64,000 bases of DNA. Source: Acidiphilium sp. C61. Its GTDB lineage: Bacteria; Pseudomonadota; Alphaproteobacteria; Acetobacterales; Acetobacteraceae. Location of the stretch: positions 1,054,001 to 1,118,000 of the forward strand of contig NZ_CACTIA010000005.1 of the NCBI RefSeq assembly GCF_902712915.1, in the 5' to 3' direction. Below, piece after piece: positions 54,452 through 62,796 of the stretch. Under the pieces are notes generated by a model. It had not been told where the DNA came from and did not search any database. It worked only from the letters and a program-made list of their open reading frames with translations. A program made the translations under genes and the position numbers. Numbering within the stretch: the first letter of the stretch is position 1; every line of letters starts with the position of its first letter.

Positions 54452-55036
54452 TTATGGCCGGCCCGGCCCGAAGCCCGTCATCCCCGGGCCATAGCCACCG
54501 CCAAATCCACCCATCATGCCCCAGCCGCCGAAGCGATGACGGCCATAGCCAAGCCCATAGCCTGCCTGTGCCAGACCCGGCAGAACCATGCTCGCCTGCC
54601 CCTGCTGATATTCGCTCAAATGGGGCAGCAGGGCCTCGGCGGCGGATTTCTCGCTCTCGAACGTCTTTTTCCGCAGATCAAGCATGTCCTGCATGTAGGC
54701 AAAGCGCTGGTCTGGCGTGATGCTCATCATGGAGCCCGGCCGCATCACCGACTGCATGCCGGACCAGGCCTGCTGGTGGGCATCCGTCACGGCCTTCACG
54801 TAACGATTCCAGGCCGGCTGCTGGGCGGTGGTGATCTTCAGCATCTGCCGCAACGCATCGAGCCGCGCGGCAGAATACTGCCGCCCTGCCCGGCCACTCC
54901 AGGCACCTTGCCCTTGCCCGTTTCCGCCCATCATGCCCGGCCCGTAACCGCCGGGGCCTGGCCCCTGCGCCAAAGCCAGGGTGCTTCCCGCGGCCAGCAG
55001 GACAGAGGCTGCCGCAAGTTTCCATTTGATCGCCAT
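54452..55036 (-). CDS. Spy/CpxP-like periplasmic protein, Gly/Met-rich
   Basis: The 194-residue protein has a signal peptide (MAIKWKLAAASVLLAAGSTL) and a mature part with Gly-rich N- and C-terminal tails (GPGPGGYGPGMMGGNGQG; GGWGMMGGFGGGYGPGMTG) flanking a helical core with LTxxQ-type motifs (ITTAQQPAWNRYV; ITPDQRFAYM). Spy/CpxP proteins are periplasmic chaperones that also respond to metals. AAGGAG precedes the ATG at 55036 (another ATG is two codons earlier). It sits behind a TTGA-N6-TCAA box and follows the metal ATPase/DsrE pair. Confidence 0.82.
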   Translation of the reverse strand: MAIKWKLAAASVLLAAGSTLALAQGPGPGGYGPGMMGGNGQGQGAWSGRAGRQYSAARLDALRQMLKITTAQQPAWNRYVKAVTDAHQQAWSGMQSVMRPGSMMSITPDQRFAYMQDMLDLRKKTFESEKSAAEALLPHLSEYQQGQASMVLPGLAQAGYGLGYGRHRFGGWGMMGGFGGGYGPGMTGFGPGRP

Positions 55037-55113
55037 CGGCATGCTCCTTTCGCCTGCGGGGGCATGCTGCCCCCGCAACGTCAGAAAGCTAGCCGTTGGA
55101 GTTTACGGGGTCG

Positions 55114-55127
55114 TTGACCTCGATCAA
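55114..55127. promoter_or_regulatory. FNR/FixK-type box upstream of the Spy-like gene
   Basis: TTGACCTCGATCAA matches TTGA-N6-TCAA. It lies 78 bp upstream of the Spy-like start, overlapping the end of the convergent-side amidohydrolase gene. It repeats the type of site seen at 51858. Confidence 0.6.
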
Positions 55128-56380
55128 GCGGCCGTGAGCGGCCGGTTGGCGCGGGCCAGCACGACATCGAACAGGATCTGCGCACCGGCCTCGGCCTCGG
55201 CCTCGGTGATCGACTCCGCCTCGTTGTGCGACAGGCCATCCTTGCAGGGTGTGAAGATCATGGCGCTCGGCACCACGCGGGCGAGGTGCACGGCGTCATG
55301 CCCCGCGCCGGAGACCATCTCCCGGGCGGCCAGCCCGCGTTGCCGGCAGGACGCGCGGACAAGATCGACGCAAGTGGGGTCGAACGGCGTCGCCTCGACG
55401 CGAAAGACAGGCGTGATCACGATCTCGAGCCCGCGCGCCGTCGCGAGTGCCGTCGCCTGCTCGGGAAACTCCCGTGCGAGACGGACGATCTCGGCATCCG
55501 ACGGGTTGCGGAACTCGGCGGCAAAGCGCACCTCGCCGGGAACCACATTGGGCGAGTTGGGATGAACGCTCAGCCGCCCGACCGTGCCGCGCCCCTGCTC
55601 ACCGCAATCGCGCATCAGCCGCTCGACCAGGAGAATGATCTCGGCGGCACCTGTCAGCGCGTCACGCCGGACGGCGGGCGGGGTGGTGCCGGCATGGGAG
55701 TCGCGGCCGGTCAGCACGATATCGAACCACACCTGCGCCTGCGCGCCGGTGACAATGCCGATCGCCTCGCCCCCGGCCTCAAGCAGCGGCCCCTGCTCGA
55801 TATGCAGCTCGAAGAACGCATCCGCCGGACGATGGGTCGCTGGCTCGCCGCCCTCGGCGCCGATCGCGGCCAGCGCCTCGGCAACGGTGATGCCCGATGC
55901 ATCCCGCAGCGCCCGGATCGTCGCCTCGGGCTGCACGCCGGCCCAGACCGCGCTGCCCATCATCGCACGGCCAAAGCGGCAGCCTTCCTCATCGGTCCAG
56001 TTGACCAGCTCGAGCGGCGCCTCGGTGACGATGCCAAGCTCATCGAATGTGCGCATGACCTCGAGCCCGGCGAGCACGCCGAGCGCGCCATCGAACTTGC
56101 CGCCGGTGGGCTGGCTGTCGAGATGCGAGCCGAACATCACCGGCGGGCGGGTGGGGTCGCGCCCCTCACGGCGGGCGAACATGTTGCCCATCGTGTCAGT
56201 CCCAAGGCTTAACCCGGCGGCGGCGCACCATTCGGCGAAACGGGCGCGGCCAGCGCGGTCCACCTCGGTCAGCGTCACGCGGTTGACCCCGCCTTTCGGG
56301 GTCGCGCCGATCTCGGCCATCTCCATCAGCGCGCGCCACAGGCGGGCGCCATTGATGCGGTAATTCGTGTTCTGCGTCAT
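55124..56380 (-). CDS. Zn-dependent amidohydrolase (N-carbamoyl-amino-acid hydrolase family)
   Basis: The 418-residue enzyme belongs to the M20-type hydrolases: metal site GSHLDSQPTGGKFDGALGVL, NWTDEEGCRFG, FELHIEQGPLLE, and SGAGHDAVHLA near the C-terminus. It cleaves N-carbamoyl, allantoate or ureidoglycolate-like substrates in pyrimidine or purine salvage. The exact substrate cannot be told. I chose ATG at 56378-56380 (MTQNTNYRING). It lies upstream of the Spy-like gene and its stop overlaps an FNR-type box. Confidence 0.88.
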   Translation of the reverse strand: MTQNTNYRINGARLWRALMEMAEIGATPKGGVNRVTLTEVDRAGRARFAEWCAAAGLSLGTDTMGNMFARREGRDPTRPPVMFGSHLDSQPTGGKFDGALGVLAGLEVMRTFDELGIVTEAPLELVNWTDEEGCRFGRAMMGSAVWAGVQPEATIRALRDASGITVAEALAAIGAEGGEPATHRPADAFFELHIEQGPLLEAGGEAIGIVTGAQAQVWFDIVLTGRDSHAGTTPPAVRRDALTGAAEIILLVERLMRDCGEQGRGTVGRLSVHPNSPNVVPGEVRFAAEFRNPSDAEIVRLAREFPEQATALATARGLEIVITPVFRVEATPFDPTCVDLVRASCRQRGLAAREMVSGAGHDAVHLARVVPSAMIFTPCKDGLSHNEAESITEAEAEAGAQILFDVVLARANRPLTAA

Positions 56381-56534
56381 GAAGGCATGATGGCCTCCGA
56401 CGCCGCCCGCGCGCAAGACCGCACCCCGCGCAGCCGCGCCGACACGGAACATCATGACACACCGGAAGGCGGGGTCATCGACCCGATTGTGGCACGGCCG
56501 GCCCTGTGCCGGCCCATCCGTGGCTTAACCGGCC

Positions 56535-57254
56535 TCAGATGACCGGCGCGAACGCCGCCTGGTCCGGTGGGCCTGCTGCAAACAGGAACCGCGCGCGTTC
56601 ACTGCCGAGGCCGATCAGCGCCGAGGACACGGTGCCGAACCCACCGCGCGGGCCGACATTGAGCGCGGTATCGTCAGGTGGGGCGCGATCCGCCAACAGC
56701 GCCCGCCAGGCGTCCCACGCATCGGCGGCGGGATCGGGGCGGGGAGCTGCCTCGAACACGCCGCGATAGCGGGCGATGCGCGGGCTGTCCGGATCGTTCG
56801 GGTCATGCGCGGTGATCATGGTGATGCCGGGGTCGAGCCGCATCGCCTCCGGCGCGCCGCGTTCCAGCCCGCGCAGGACGTATCCGCCGGCCGCATCGGC
56901 AACGAGCAGGTTGAAGCTGCGGTAGCGCCCGGCATCGAGCCGGGTGAGACGCGCCGCCGCCGCCGCCGCCGAGCGCTCCTCCAGCGCCAGCAGCGGCAAC
57001 GCGCCCCGGCTTGCCTTGTCCGGCGCGGGGCCGAGGCTGCCGGTGCGGTTGAGCAGGGCGGCGACTACGCCATGGCGGTTCAGGCCGAGCCAGGTGCCGC
57101 CGGCGGTGCGATCGCGCCCGGCGATCACGCCGGGACGGTCCGGCCAGTGCGCGGCCGGAGGGTCCCACGGCCGCGCCAGCATCTCGTCACGATTGGCGCC
57201 GATCACGACCGGCCAGGCATCCCCCGGCAGGAACGACAGGATCAGCGAGCACAT
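56535..57254 (-). CDS. NRDE-family (TANGO2-like) protein
   Basis: The 239-residue cytoplasmic protein starts MCSLILSFLP, has the name-giving NRDE (21-24) and GGTWLGLNRHGVVAALLNRT. TANGO2/NRDE proteins are linked in animals to heme export and lipid metabolism, and are widespread but uncharacterised in bacteria. The MC start is typical and decides the ATG at 57252-57254. It follows purB after 13 bp, so it shares that transcript. Confidence 0.88.
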   Translation of the reverse strand: MCSLILSFLPGDAWPVVIGANRDEMLARPWDPPAAHWPDRPGVIAGRDRTAGGTWLGLNRHGVVAALLNRTGSLGPAPDKASRGALPLLALEERSAAAAAARLTRLDAGRYRSFNLLVADAAGGYVLRGLERGAPEAMRLDPGITMITAHDPNDPDSPRIARYRGVFEAAPRPDPAADAWDAWRALLADRAPPDDTALNVGPRGGFGTVSSALIGLGSERARFLFAAGPPDQAAFAPVI

Positions 57255-57267
57255 CGCGCGATATCGG

Positions 57268-58605
57268 TCAGTGCGAGCCGAACACCCGGTCGAAAATGGC
57301 ATCGATCCGGGCGAGATGCAGGCGCGGGTCCATCGCCGCGTCGATCGCCTCCGGGCTGATCCGGCCGGCCACGTCCGGGTCTGCCAGCAGATGATCGCGG
57401 AAGCGACGGAAATCGGGCTTGCCGAGCGCGGTCCAGGTCGCCATCGCGTTGCGCTGGATGATCCGGTAGGCATCCTCGCGCGAGATCCCGGCGCGGGCGA
57501 GCAGCAGCAGCACCTCGCCCGAATGCACCACGCCGCCGAGCGATTCGATGTTTTCGGTCATCCGCTCCGGATAGACGGTCAGCTTCTCGATCATGCCGGC
57601 GAGCCGGTGCAGGGCGAAATCGAGCGTGATCGTCGCGTCCGGGCCGATCACCCGCTCGACCGAGGAGTGGCTGATGTCGCGCTCGTGCCAGAGGGCGACA
57701 TTCTCCATCGCCGGCACCACATAGCCGCGGACGATGCGGGCAAGGCCGGTGAGGTTTTCCGACAGCACCGGGTTGCGCTTGTGCGGCATCGCCGACGAGC
57801 CTTTCTGCCCGGGGTGGAAGAATTCCTCGGCCTCGCGCACCTCGCTGCGTTGCAAATGGCGCACCTCGGTGGCCAGCCGCTCGATGCCGGAGGCGATCAC
57901 GCCGAGGGCTGCGAAGAAGGCGGCGTGGCGGTCGCGCGGGATCACCTGGGTCGAGACCGGCTCGGGCCGCAGGCCGAGCTTCTGCGCCACATGCGCCTCG
58001 ATCGAGAGATCGAGATGCGCGAAGGTGCCAACCGCGCCGGAAATCGCGCAGGTCGCGATCTCCTCGCGCGCGGCGAGCAGGCGGGCGCGGTTGCGGGCGA
58101 ATTCGGCGTAGTGGCCGGCGAGCTTGAGGCCGAAACTGGTTGGCTCGGCATGGATGCCGTGGCTGCGGCCGATGGTCGGCGTGAGCTTGTGCTCGATCGC
58201 CCGGCGCTTGAGCGCCTCCATCACCGCGTCGACCCCCTCCAGCAGCAGATCGCTCGCCTGGGTGAGCTGCACGGCGAGGCAGGTGTCCAGCACGTCCGAC
58301 GAGGTCATGCCGAGATGGACGAAGCGCGACTCCGGCCCGATGCCCTCGGCCAGCCAGGTGAGGAAGGCGATCACGTCATGCCGCGTCTCGCGCTCGATCT
58401 CGGCAATGCGCTCGACATCGGCCTCGGTCATCGCCGCGATGCGCGCGCCGCCCTTCTCGCGGATGATGCGCGCGGCCTCGGCCGGAACGTCGCCGGTGGC
58501 GGCCATCGCCTCGGCGGCCAGCGCCTCGATCTCGAACCAGATCCGGTAGCGGTTCAAGTCCTGCCAGATCGCGACCATCTGCGGGCGGGCGTAACGCGGA
58601 ACCAT
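57268..58605 (-). CDS. purB: Adenylosuccinate lyase
   Basis: The 445-residue enzyme has the fumarase/ASL features TSSDVLDTCLAVQL, TIGRSHGIHAEPTSFGLKLA, and the signature GSSAMPHKRNP. It acts twice in purine synthesis, releasing fumarate from SAICAR and adenylosuccinate. GGGGAG lies eight bases before the ATG at 58603-58605. It is divergent from terC and coupled to the NRDE gene. Confidence 0.96.
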   Translation of the reverse strand: MVPRYARPQMVAIWQDLNRYRIWFEIEALAAEAMAATGDVPAEAARIIREKGGARIAAMTEADVERIAEIERETRHDVIAFLTWLAEGIGPESRFVHLGMTSSDVLDTCLAVQLTQASDLLLEGVDAVMEALKRRAIEHKLTPTIGRSHGIHAEPTSFGLKLAGHYAEFARNRARLLAAREEIATCAISGAVGTFAHLDLSIEAHVAQKLGLRPEPVSTQVIPRDRHAAFFAALGVIASGIERLATEVRHLQRSEVREAEEFFHPGQKGSSAMPHKRNPVLSENLTGLARIVRGYVVPAMENVALWHERDISHSSVERVIGPDATITLDFALHRLAGMIEKLTVYPERMTENIESLGGVVHSGEVLLLLARAGISREDAYRIIQRNAMATWTALGKPDFRRFRDHLLADPDVAGRISPEAIDAAMDPRLHLARIDAIFDRVFGSH

Positions 58606-58705
58606 CGAAATTCTCCCCATCTTCAAGGCCGGAGGCCGGCGCGGCGCCGTTTTGGGCCGGGGCCGTCCGGTTGACAAGACCGGCCGGCTCCGCGAACCCG
58701 ATACG

Positions 58706-59317
58706 ATGGAATTGATGCTCGCCGATGCGCTGGTGCTCGCGCAGGTCCTGATGATCGACCTCGTCCTCGCGGGCGACAACGCGATCGTCATCGGCCTCGC
58801 CGTGGCGCGGCTGCCCAAGGCGCAGCAGAAACAGGCGATCCTGATCGGCGTCGCGGCCGCCACCGTGATCCGCATCGCCCTCGCGCTGGTTGCCCTCCGG
58901 CTGCTGGCGATCATCGGACTGACGCTCGCAGGCGGCATCCTGCTGCTCTACGTGGCATGGAAATCCTGGCGGGAGTTCAACCACCGGCCAGAAGGGGCAA
59001 CAGCCGCCCCACCGGGCAAGCTGCGCGACGCGGCGCTGCGCATCATCATCGCCGACATCTCGATGAGCCTCGACAATGTGCTGGCGGTCGCCGGGGCGGC
59101 GCGCGATCATCCCGCCCTGCTCGCCGCCGGGCTGCTGGTCTCGGTCGCGCTGATGGGCATTGCCGCCAACCTGGTCGCGCGCCTGCTCACGAAACGGCGG
59201 TGGCTGGTCTGGGTCGGGCTCGCGATCGTGCTATATGTTGCGCTTGAGATGATCCATGGCGGCATCCTTCAGGTGGCGGCGCGTCTTGGCTGGCACCTGC
59301 CGGGCTGGTTCGGATGA
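58706..59317 (+). CDS. TerC-family integral membrane protein
   Basis: The 203-residue protein has about seven membrane segments and the TerC motif IDLVLAGDNAIVIGLA plus ADISMSLDNVLAVAGAA. TerC/Alx/YceF-type proteins are linked to Mn(II) or Ca(II) export and to membrane-protein metalation. The ATG at 58706 aligns the first segment. The upstream 100 bases hold no yybP-ykoY Mn riboswitch that I can recognise. The last 4 bp overlap the next gene (ATGA). Confidence 0.9.
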   Translation: MELMLADALVLAQVLMIDLVLAGDNAIVIGLAVARLPKAQQKQAILIGVAAATVIRIALALVALRLLAIIGLTLAGGILLLYVAWKSWREFNHRPEGATAAPPGKLRDAALRIIIADISMSLDNVLAVAGAARDHPALLAAGLLVSVALMGIAANLVARLLTKRRWLVWVGLAIVLYVALEMIHGGILQVAARLGWHLPGWFG

Positions 59318-60399
59318 GCGAGGCCGCAATCGAGATCGCGGGCGGCGCGGACGGGCCGGTGATCGCCCTGACCGGGTCGCTCACCGCCGCCGCGCTGACC
59401 GAGGCCTGGCCGCGCGCCATTGCCGTCGCCCGCGCGGCGCAGGGGGTGATGACACTCGATCTCTCGCGCGCGGCGCGGATCGACACTTCGGGTGCGGCAC
59501 TGCTGCTCGCGCTCGAACGCGGCCATGCGGGGGAAACCCGGTGGCAGGGGATGACGCCGGCAGCCGAGAGCCTGATCGCCCGGCTGCGCACCGCCCTGCC
59601 CGCAACCGACACGCCACCGCCACCGCGCGTCGTGCGCATGCAGGGGCCGCTGCGGACCCTGGGCGTGCGGATCGCCTTTTTCGGCGAAACCATTCTTGCC
59701 ACGATCGGCCTGCCGGGGCGCCGGCGCTTCCTGCGCGGGGGCAATTTCTTCCGCATCGCCGAGCGTGCCGGCGCACAGGCGCTGCCCCTGGTGATCATGC
59801 TCGGCTTTCTCATCGGCATGATCCTCGCTTTCCAGTCGGCGATCCCGATGCGGCAGTTCGGCGCAGACATCTATGTGGCAGCCCTGGTCTCGCTGTCGCT
59901 GTTCCGCGAGCTTGGTCCGCTGCTGGCGGCCGTCATTCTCGCCGGGCGCACCGGCTCGGCCTTCGCCGCCGAACTGGGCACGATGATGGTGAACGAGGAA
60001 GTCGCGGCGTTGACAACGATGGGGATCGACCCCGGCACCATGCTCGTCATCCCCCGGATGGCGGCGGCGATGCTGGTGATGCCGGCCCTCGCCCTCGGGA
60101 TCGACGTTTCCGGCGTGCTCGGCATGGGCTTCGTGATGGGCATTCTCGGCTTTCCGCCCTCGGCAATCGTCGCACAGATGCAGATGGCGGCCAGCCCGCA
60201 CGACGTGCTGCTCGGGCTGATGAAATCGGTCGTCTTCGGTGCCGCGGTCGGGCTGATCGGCTGCCGCGCCGGGCTGACCGCCGGCGGCGGGCCGCGCGCG
60301 GTGGGCGAGGCCGCGACCTCGGCGGTGGTGGGTGGCATCGTCGCGACCATCCTGCTCGATGGGCTTTTCGCGGTGGTCCTCTACAGGCTCGGCCAGTGA
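59314..60399 (+). CDS. mlaE: MlaE-type lipid ABC transporter permease with N-terminal STAS domain
   Basis: The 361-residue protein has an N-terminal STAS-like domain (AQGVMTLDLSRAARIDTSGA) of about 95 residues and a C-terminal MlaE permease with five membrane segments (PLVIMLGFLIGMILAFQSAI; LFRELGPLLAAVILAGRTGS). It forms the inner-membrane part of a phospholipid transporter between the membranes. It overlaps terC by 4 bp and the ATPase gene by 4 bp (GTGA), so all are translated together. Confidence 0.93.
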   Translation: MSEAAIEIAGGADGPVIALTGSLTAAALTEAWPRAIAVARAAQGVMTLDLSRAARIDTSGAALLLALERGHAGETRWQGMTPAAESLIARLRTALPATDTPPPPRVVRMQGPLRTLGVRIAFFGETILATIGLPGRRRFLRGGNFFRIAERAGAQALPLVIMLGFLIGMILAFQSAIPMRQFGADIYVAALVSLSLFRELGPLLAAVILAGRTGSAFAAELGTMMVNEEVAALTTMGIDPGTMLVIPRMAAAMLVMPALALGIDVSGVLGMGFVMGILGFPPSAIVAQMQMAASPHDVLLGLMKSVVFGAAVGLIGCRAGLTAGGGPRAVGEAATSAVVGGIVATILLDGLFAVVLYRLGQ

Positions 60400-61145
60400 A
60401 CGGCGAGCCCCCCGCCATTCGCGTCGAAGGCGTCGCGCAGAGCTTCGATGCGCGGGTGATCTTTCAGGACGTCAGTTTCGAGGTCGCGCGCGGCGAGGTA
60501 TTCGTCGTGCTCGGGGGCTCGGGCTGCGGCAAATCCACCCTGTTCAAGCAGATGATCGGGCTGATCCGCCCCACCGAAGGGCGGATCAGCGTTGCCGGGC
60601 ACGACACGGTGACCGAGGTCGAGGCCGTCCGCCGCGAGATCGGCGTGATGTTCCAGTCCGGCGCGCTGTTCGGCTCGATGACGCTGCTGGAGAACGTGAT
60701 GCTGCCGCTTACCGTCTTCACCGATCTGCCGGCCACCGCACGCGCCGAGATCGCGCGGGTGAAGCTCGCACTGGTCGGCCTCGCGGACGCGGCGAACCTG
60801 CTCCCGGCGGAGATTTCCGGCGGCATGGCCAAGCGTGCCGCGATTGCCCGTGCGCTGGCGCTCGACCCGCCGATCCTGTTTCTCGACGAGCCCTCCGCCG
60901 GGCTCGATCCCATTACCGGCGCCGGGCTCGACCGGCTGATCCTCGACCTGCGCGCCGCCCTCGGCTGCACCTTCGTCGTGATCACCCATGAACTCGCCTC
61001 GATCTTCGCGATCGCCGACCGCTGCCTGATGCTCGACCGCGAGGCACGCGGCATGATCGCGCTCGGTGTGCCGAGGGAACTCAAGACCACGGCCGCGCAT
61101 CCGCGTGTGCGCGCATTCTTCAACCGCGAGGAGGATCCCGCATGA
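60396..61145 (+). CDS. mlaF: MlaF-type lipid ABC transporter ATPase
   Basis: The 249-residue ABC ATPase has Walker A GGSGCGKST, IGVMFQSGALFGSMTLLENV (the MlaF-specific region), signature ISGGMAKRAAIARAL and Walker B ILFLDEPSAGLDP. It energises retrograde or anterograde glycerophospholipid transfer. The GTG start at 60396 overlaps the mlaE stop. Motifs are intact. Confidence 0.95.
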   Translation: MNGEPPAIRVEGVAQSFDARVIFQDVSFEVARGEVFVVLGGSGCGKSTLFKQMIGLIRPTEGRISVAGHDTVTEVEAVRREIGVMFQSGALFGSMTLLENVMLPLTVFTDLPATARAEIARVKLALVGLADAANLLPAEISGGMAKRAAIARALALDPPILFLDEPSAGLDPITGAGLDRLILDLRAALGCTFVVITHELASIFAIADRCLMLDREARGMIALGVPRELKTTAAHPRVRAFFNREEDPA

Positions 61146-61167
61146 GCCGGATCACGAGAGAGCGCTG

Positions 61168-62157
61168 ATGGAACCCAGAGGCGCCGCATTGCGCACCGGC
61201 CTGTTCGTGATCGGCGCAATCGTCGTGCTGATCGGGCTGGTCTTCCTGCTGTCTGGCAACATGTTCCAGCGCGGAGCGGTCTATGAATCCTATTTCCGGG
61301 AGTCGGTCCAGGGGCTCGATGTCGGCTCGGCGGTGAAGTTCCGCGGCGTCACCATCGGCAAGGTGACCGCCATAGCGCTTGTCGCCGCCGAGTATCCGCC
61401 GCCTGACAAGAAAAACCTCAATCGCAAGGTCTATCATCAGGTCGTGGTCCAGTACCGGATCGACCCGCGCAAGCTCGGCCGCGATGCCGACATCCGCGAG
61501 GCGATCAGCCACGGGCTGCGCGTGCAGGTGGCACCGCAAGGGATCACCGGCCTTGCCTATCTCGAACTCAGCTTTGCCAATCCGCAGACCAATCCGCCGC
61601 AATCGGTGCCGTGGGCGCCGCATCACCTCGTCATCCCCTCGGTGCCGAGCACACTGACCGAGGTTCAGGATGCGGTTCAGGGCCTGCTCAACAACATGCG
61701 CAACGTCAAGCTGGGCCGTACGATCGACACGCTCACCTCGATGATCGACACGGTGAACCGGGAACTGAGCACCGGCAGCGCTCATGACGCGCTCGTCAAT
61801 GTCAACGGCCTGCTGGTCGAGTTGCAGCAGCAGGTCAAGCAGGCCGACCTGCCGGCGACGACAAGCTCGATGCGCACCCTGGCCGACGGCACGCAGACCC
61901 GCGAAATCCTGCAGCAGCTCGAAGCCACAAGTGCTGCTCTCGCGAAGGCAAGTGCGGCGATGCCCGCGCTGGTCGCCCAGTCGGCCGCGACCATCCGCCA
62001 CGCCAACGAGGCGACGGCGACAGTCGAACGGCAGATGCTGCCGATCCTGCAATCGCTGAAGCAGGCATCGGCGAATCTCGAAGACCTGTCCGATACGCTG
62101 AAACGCAATCCCGCCGCCGTGCTGCGCGGCCGGGAACCTCCGAGAGGGACGCCATGA
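61168..62157 (+). CDS. mlaD: MlaD-type (MCE domain) periplasmic lipid-binding protein
   Basis: The 329-residue protein has one N-terminal membrane anchor (LRTGLFVIGAIVVLIGLVFL), an MCE domain (FRESVQGLDVGSAVKFRGVT; IGKVTAIAL; GLRVQVAPQGITGLAYLELS) and a helical coiled region in the last 150 residues. The MCE ring forms the lipid channel between MlaFE and the outer membrane. Longer than E. coli MlaD (183), like PqiB/YebT-related alphaproteobacterial forms. The ATG at 61168 is chosen. Confidence 0.93.
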   Translation: MEPRGAALRTGLFVIGAIVVLIGLVFLLSGNMFQRGAVYESYFRESVQGLDVGSAVKFRGVTIGKVTAIALVAAEYPPPDKKNLNRKVYHQVVVQYRIDPRKLGRDADIREAISHGLRVQVAPQGITGLAYLELSFANPQTNPPQSVPWAPHHLVIPSVPSTLTEVQDAVQGLLNNMRNVKLGRTIDTLTSMIDTVNRELSTGSAHDALVNVNGLLVELQQQVKQADLPATTSSMRTLADGTQTREILQQLEATSAALAKASAAMPALVAQSAATIRHANEATATVERQMLPILQSLKQASANLEDLSDTLKRNPAAVLRGREPPRGTP

Positions 62158-62774
62158 CCCCGATCTCCCGCCGCCTCGCTTTCGCAGCCCCGCTGGCGCT
62201 TGCCGGCTGCGGCACGGTGCTGTCGGAACAACCCTACCGCCCGCGCATCGACTGGCCGCTCGCGCCGCCGCCGGATCTCCGCGCGGCATCCCGCCCTTCA
62301 CGCAGTGTGGTGAAGGTGCATGGCCTCGATGCCGGCCCGGCGCTGACCGATCGCGGGCTGATCACGCTCGAAGCCAATGGCAGCATCCATCGCGGCTACT
62401 ACAACCGCTGGGCCACGGCACCGGCGGATGCGGTGACCGCCGCGCTGATCGCCTGGCTGCAGGCCTCGGGCGATTTCGCCGCGGTGGTCGGGGATGGCTC
62501 GTCGGTGACGGCGGATCTGACCGTGGGCGGCACGCTCGATACGCTGCTGGCAGCACCCGCACGGGGCGAGGCGCGCGCGGCGCTGACCCTTGTCGTGGCA
62601 AAGCCGGTCGGCATCGGCGACAGGCCGCTGGCGCAGCGACGCTTGTCCGGCTCGGCACCGCTCGCCGGCACGACGCCGGAAGACCTGGTTGCCGCGCAGC
62701 GCAACGCCCTCGCCGGCGTGCTGCGTCAGGCGGTTATCCTGGTCGCGCGGTTTCGAGCCTACAGAATGGGATGA
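62154..62774 (+). CDS. ABC-type transport auxiliary lipoprotein (PqiC/MlaC-neighbour type)
   Basis: The 206-residue protein has a lipoprotein signal with lipobox LALAGC (Cys about 19), then a beta-rich periplasmic domain with PSRSVVKVHGLDAGPALTDR and VTADLTVGGTLDTLL. It fits the auxiliary lipoproteins that accompany MCE transporters (PqiC/DUF330-like). It overlaps mlaD by 4 bp (ATGA) and is the last gene of the terC-mlaEFD unit. It probably sits in the outer membrane as lipid acceptor. Confidence 0.82.
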   Translation: MTPISRRLAFAAPLALAGCGTVLSEQPYRPRIDWPLAPPPDLRAASRPSRSVVKVHGLDAGPALTDRGLITLEANGSIHRGYYNRWATAPADAVTAALIAWLQASGDFAAVVGDGSSVTADLTVGGTLDTLLAAPARGEARAALTLVVAKPVGIGDRPLAQRRLSGSAPLAGTTPEDLVAAQRNALAGVLRQAVILVARFRAYRMG

Positions 62775-62796
62775 TGCTCCCGAGCCGGTTATCCGT

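Noticed and set aside
56944..58674. Open frame of 576 codons on the plus strand
   Set aside because: Antisense to purB and NRDE genes with clear motifs on the opposite strand.
58606..58705. Possible yybP-ykoY manganese riboswitch before terC
   Set aside because: TerC genes sometimes have one, but the conserved internal-loop sequences are absent; the GC-rich hairpins here look like ordinary high-GC sequence.
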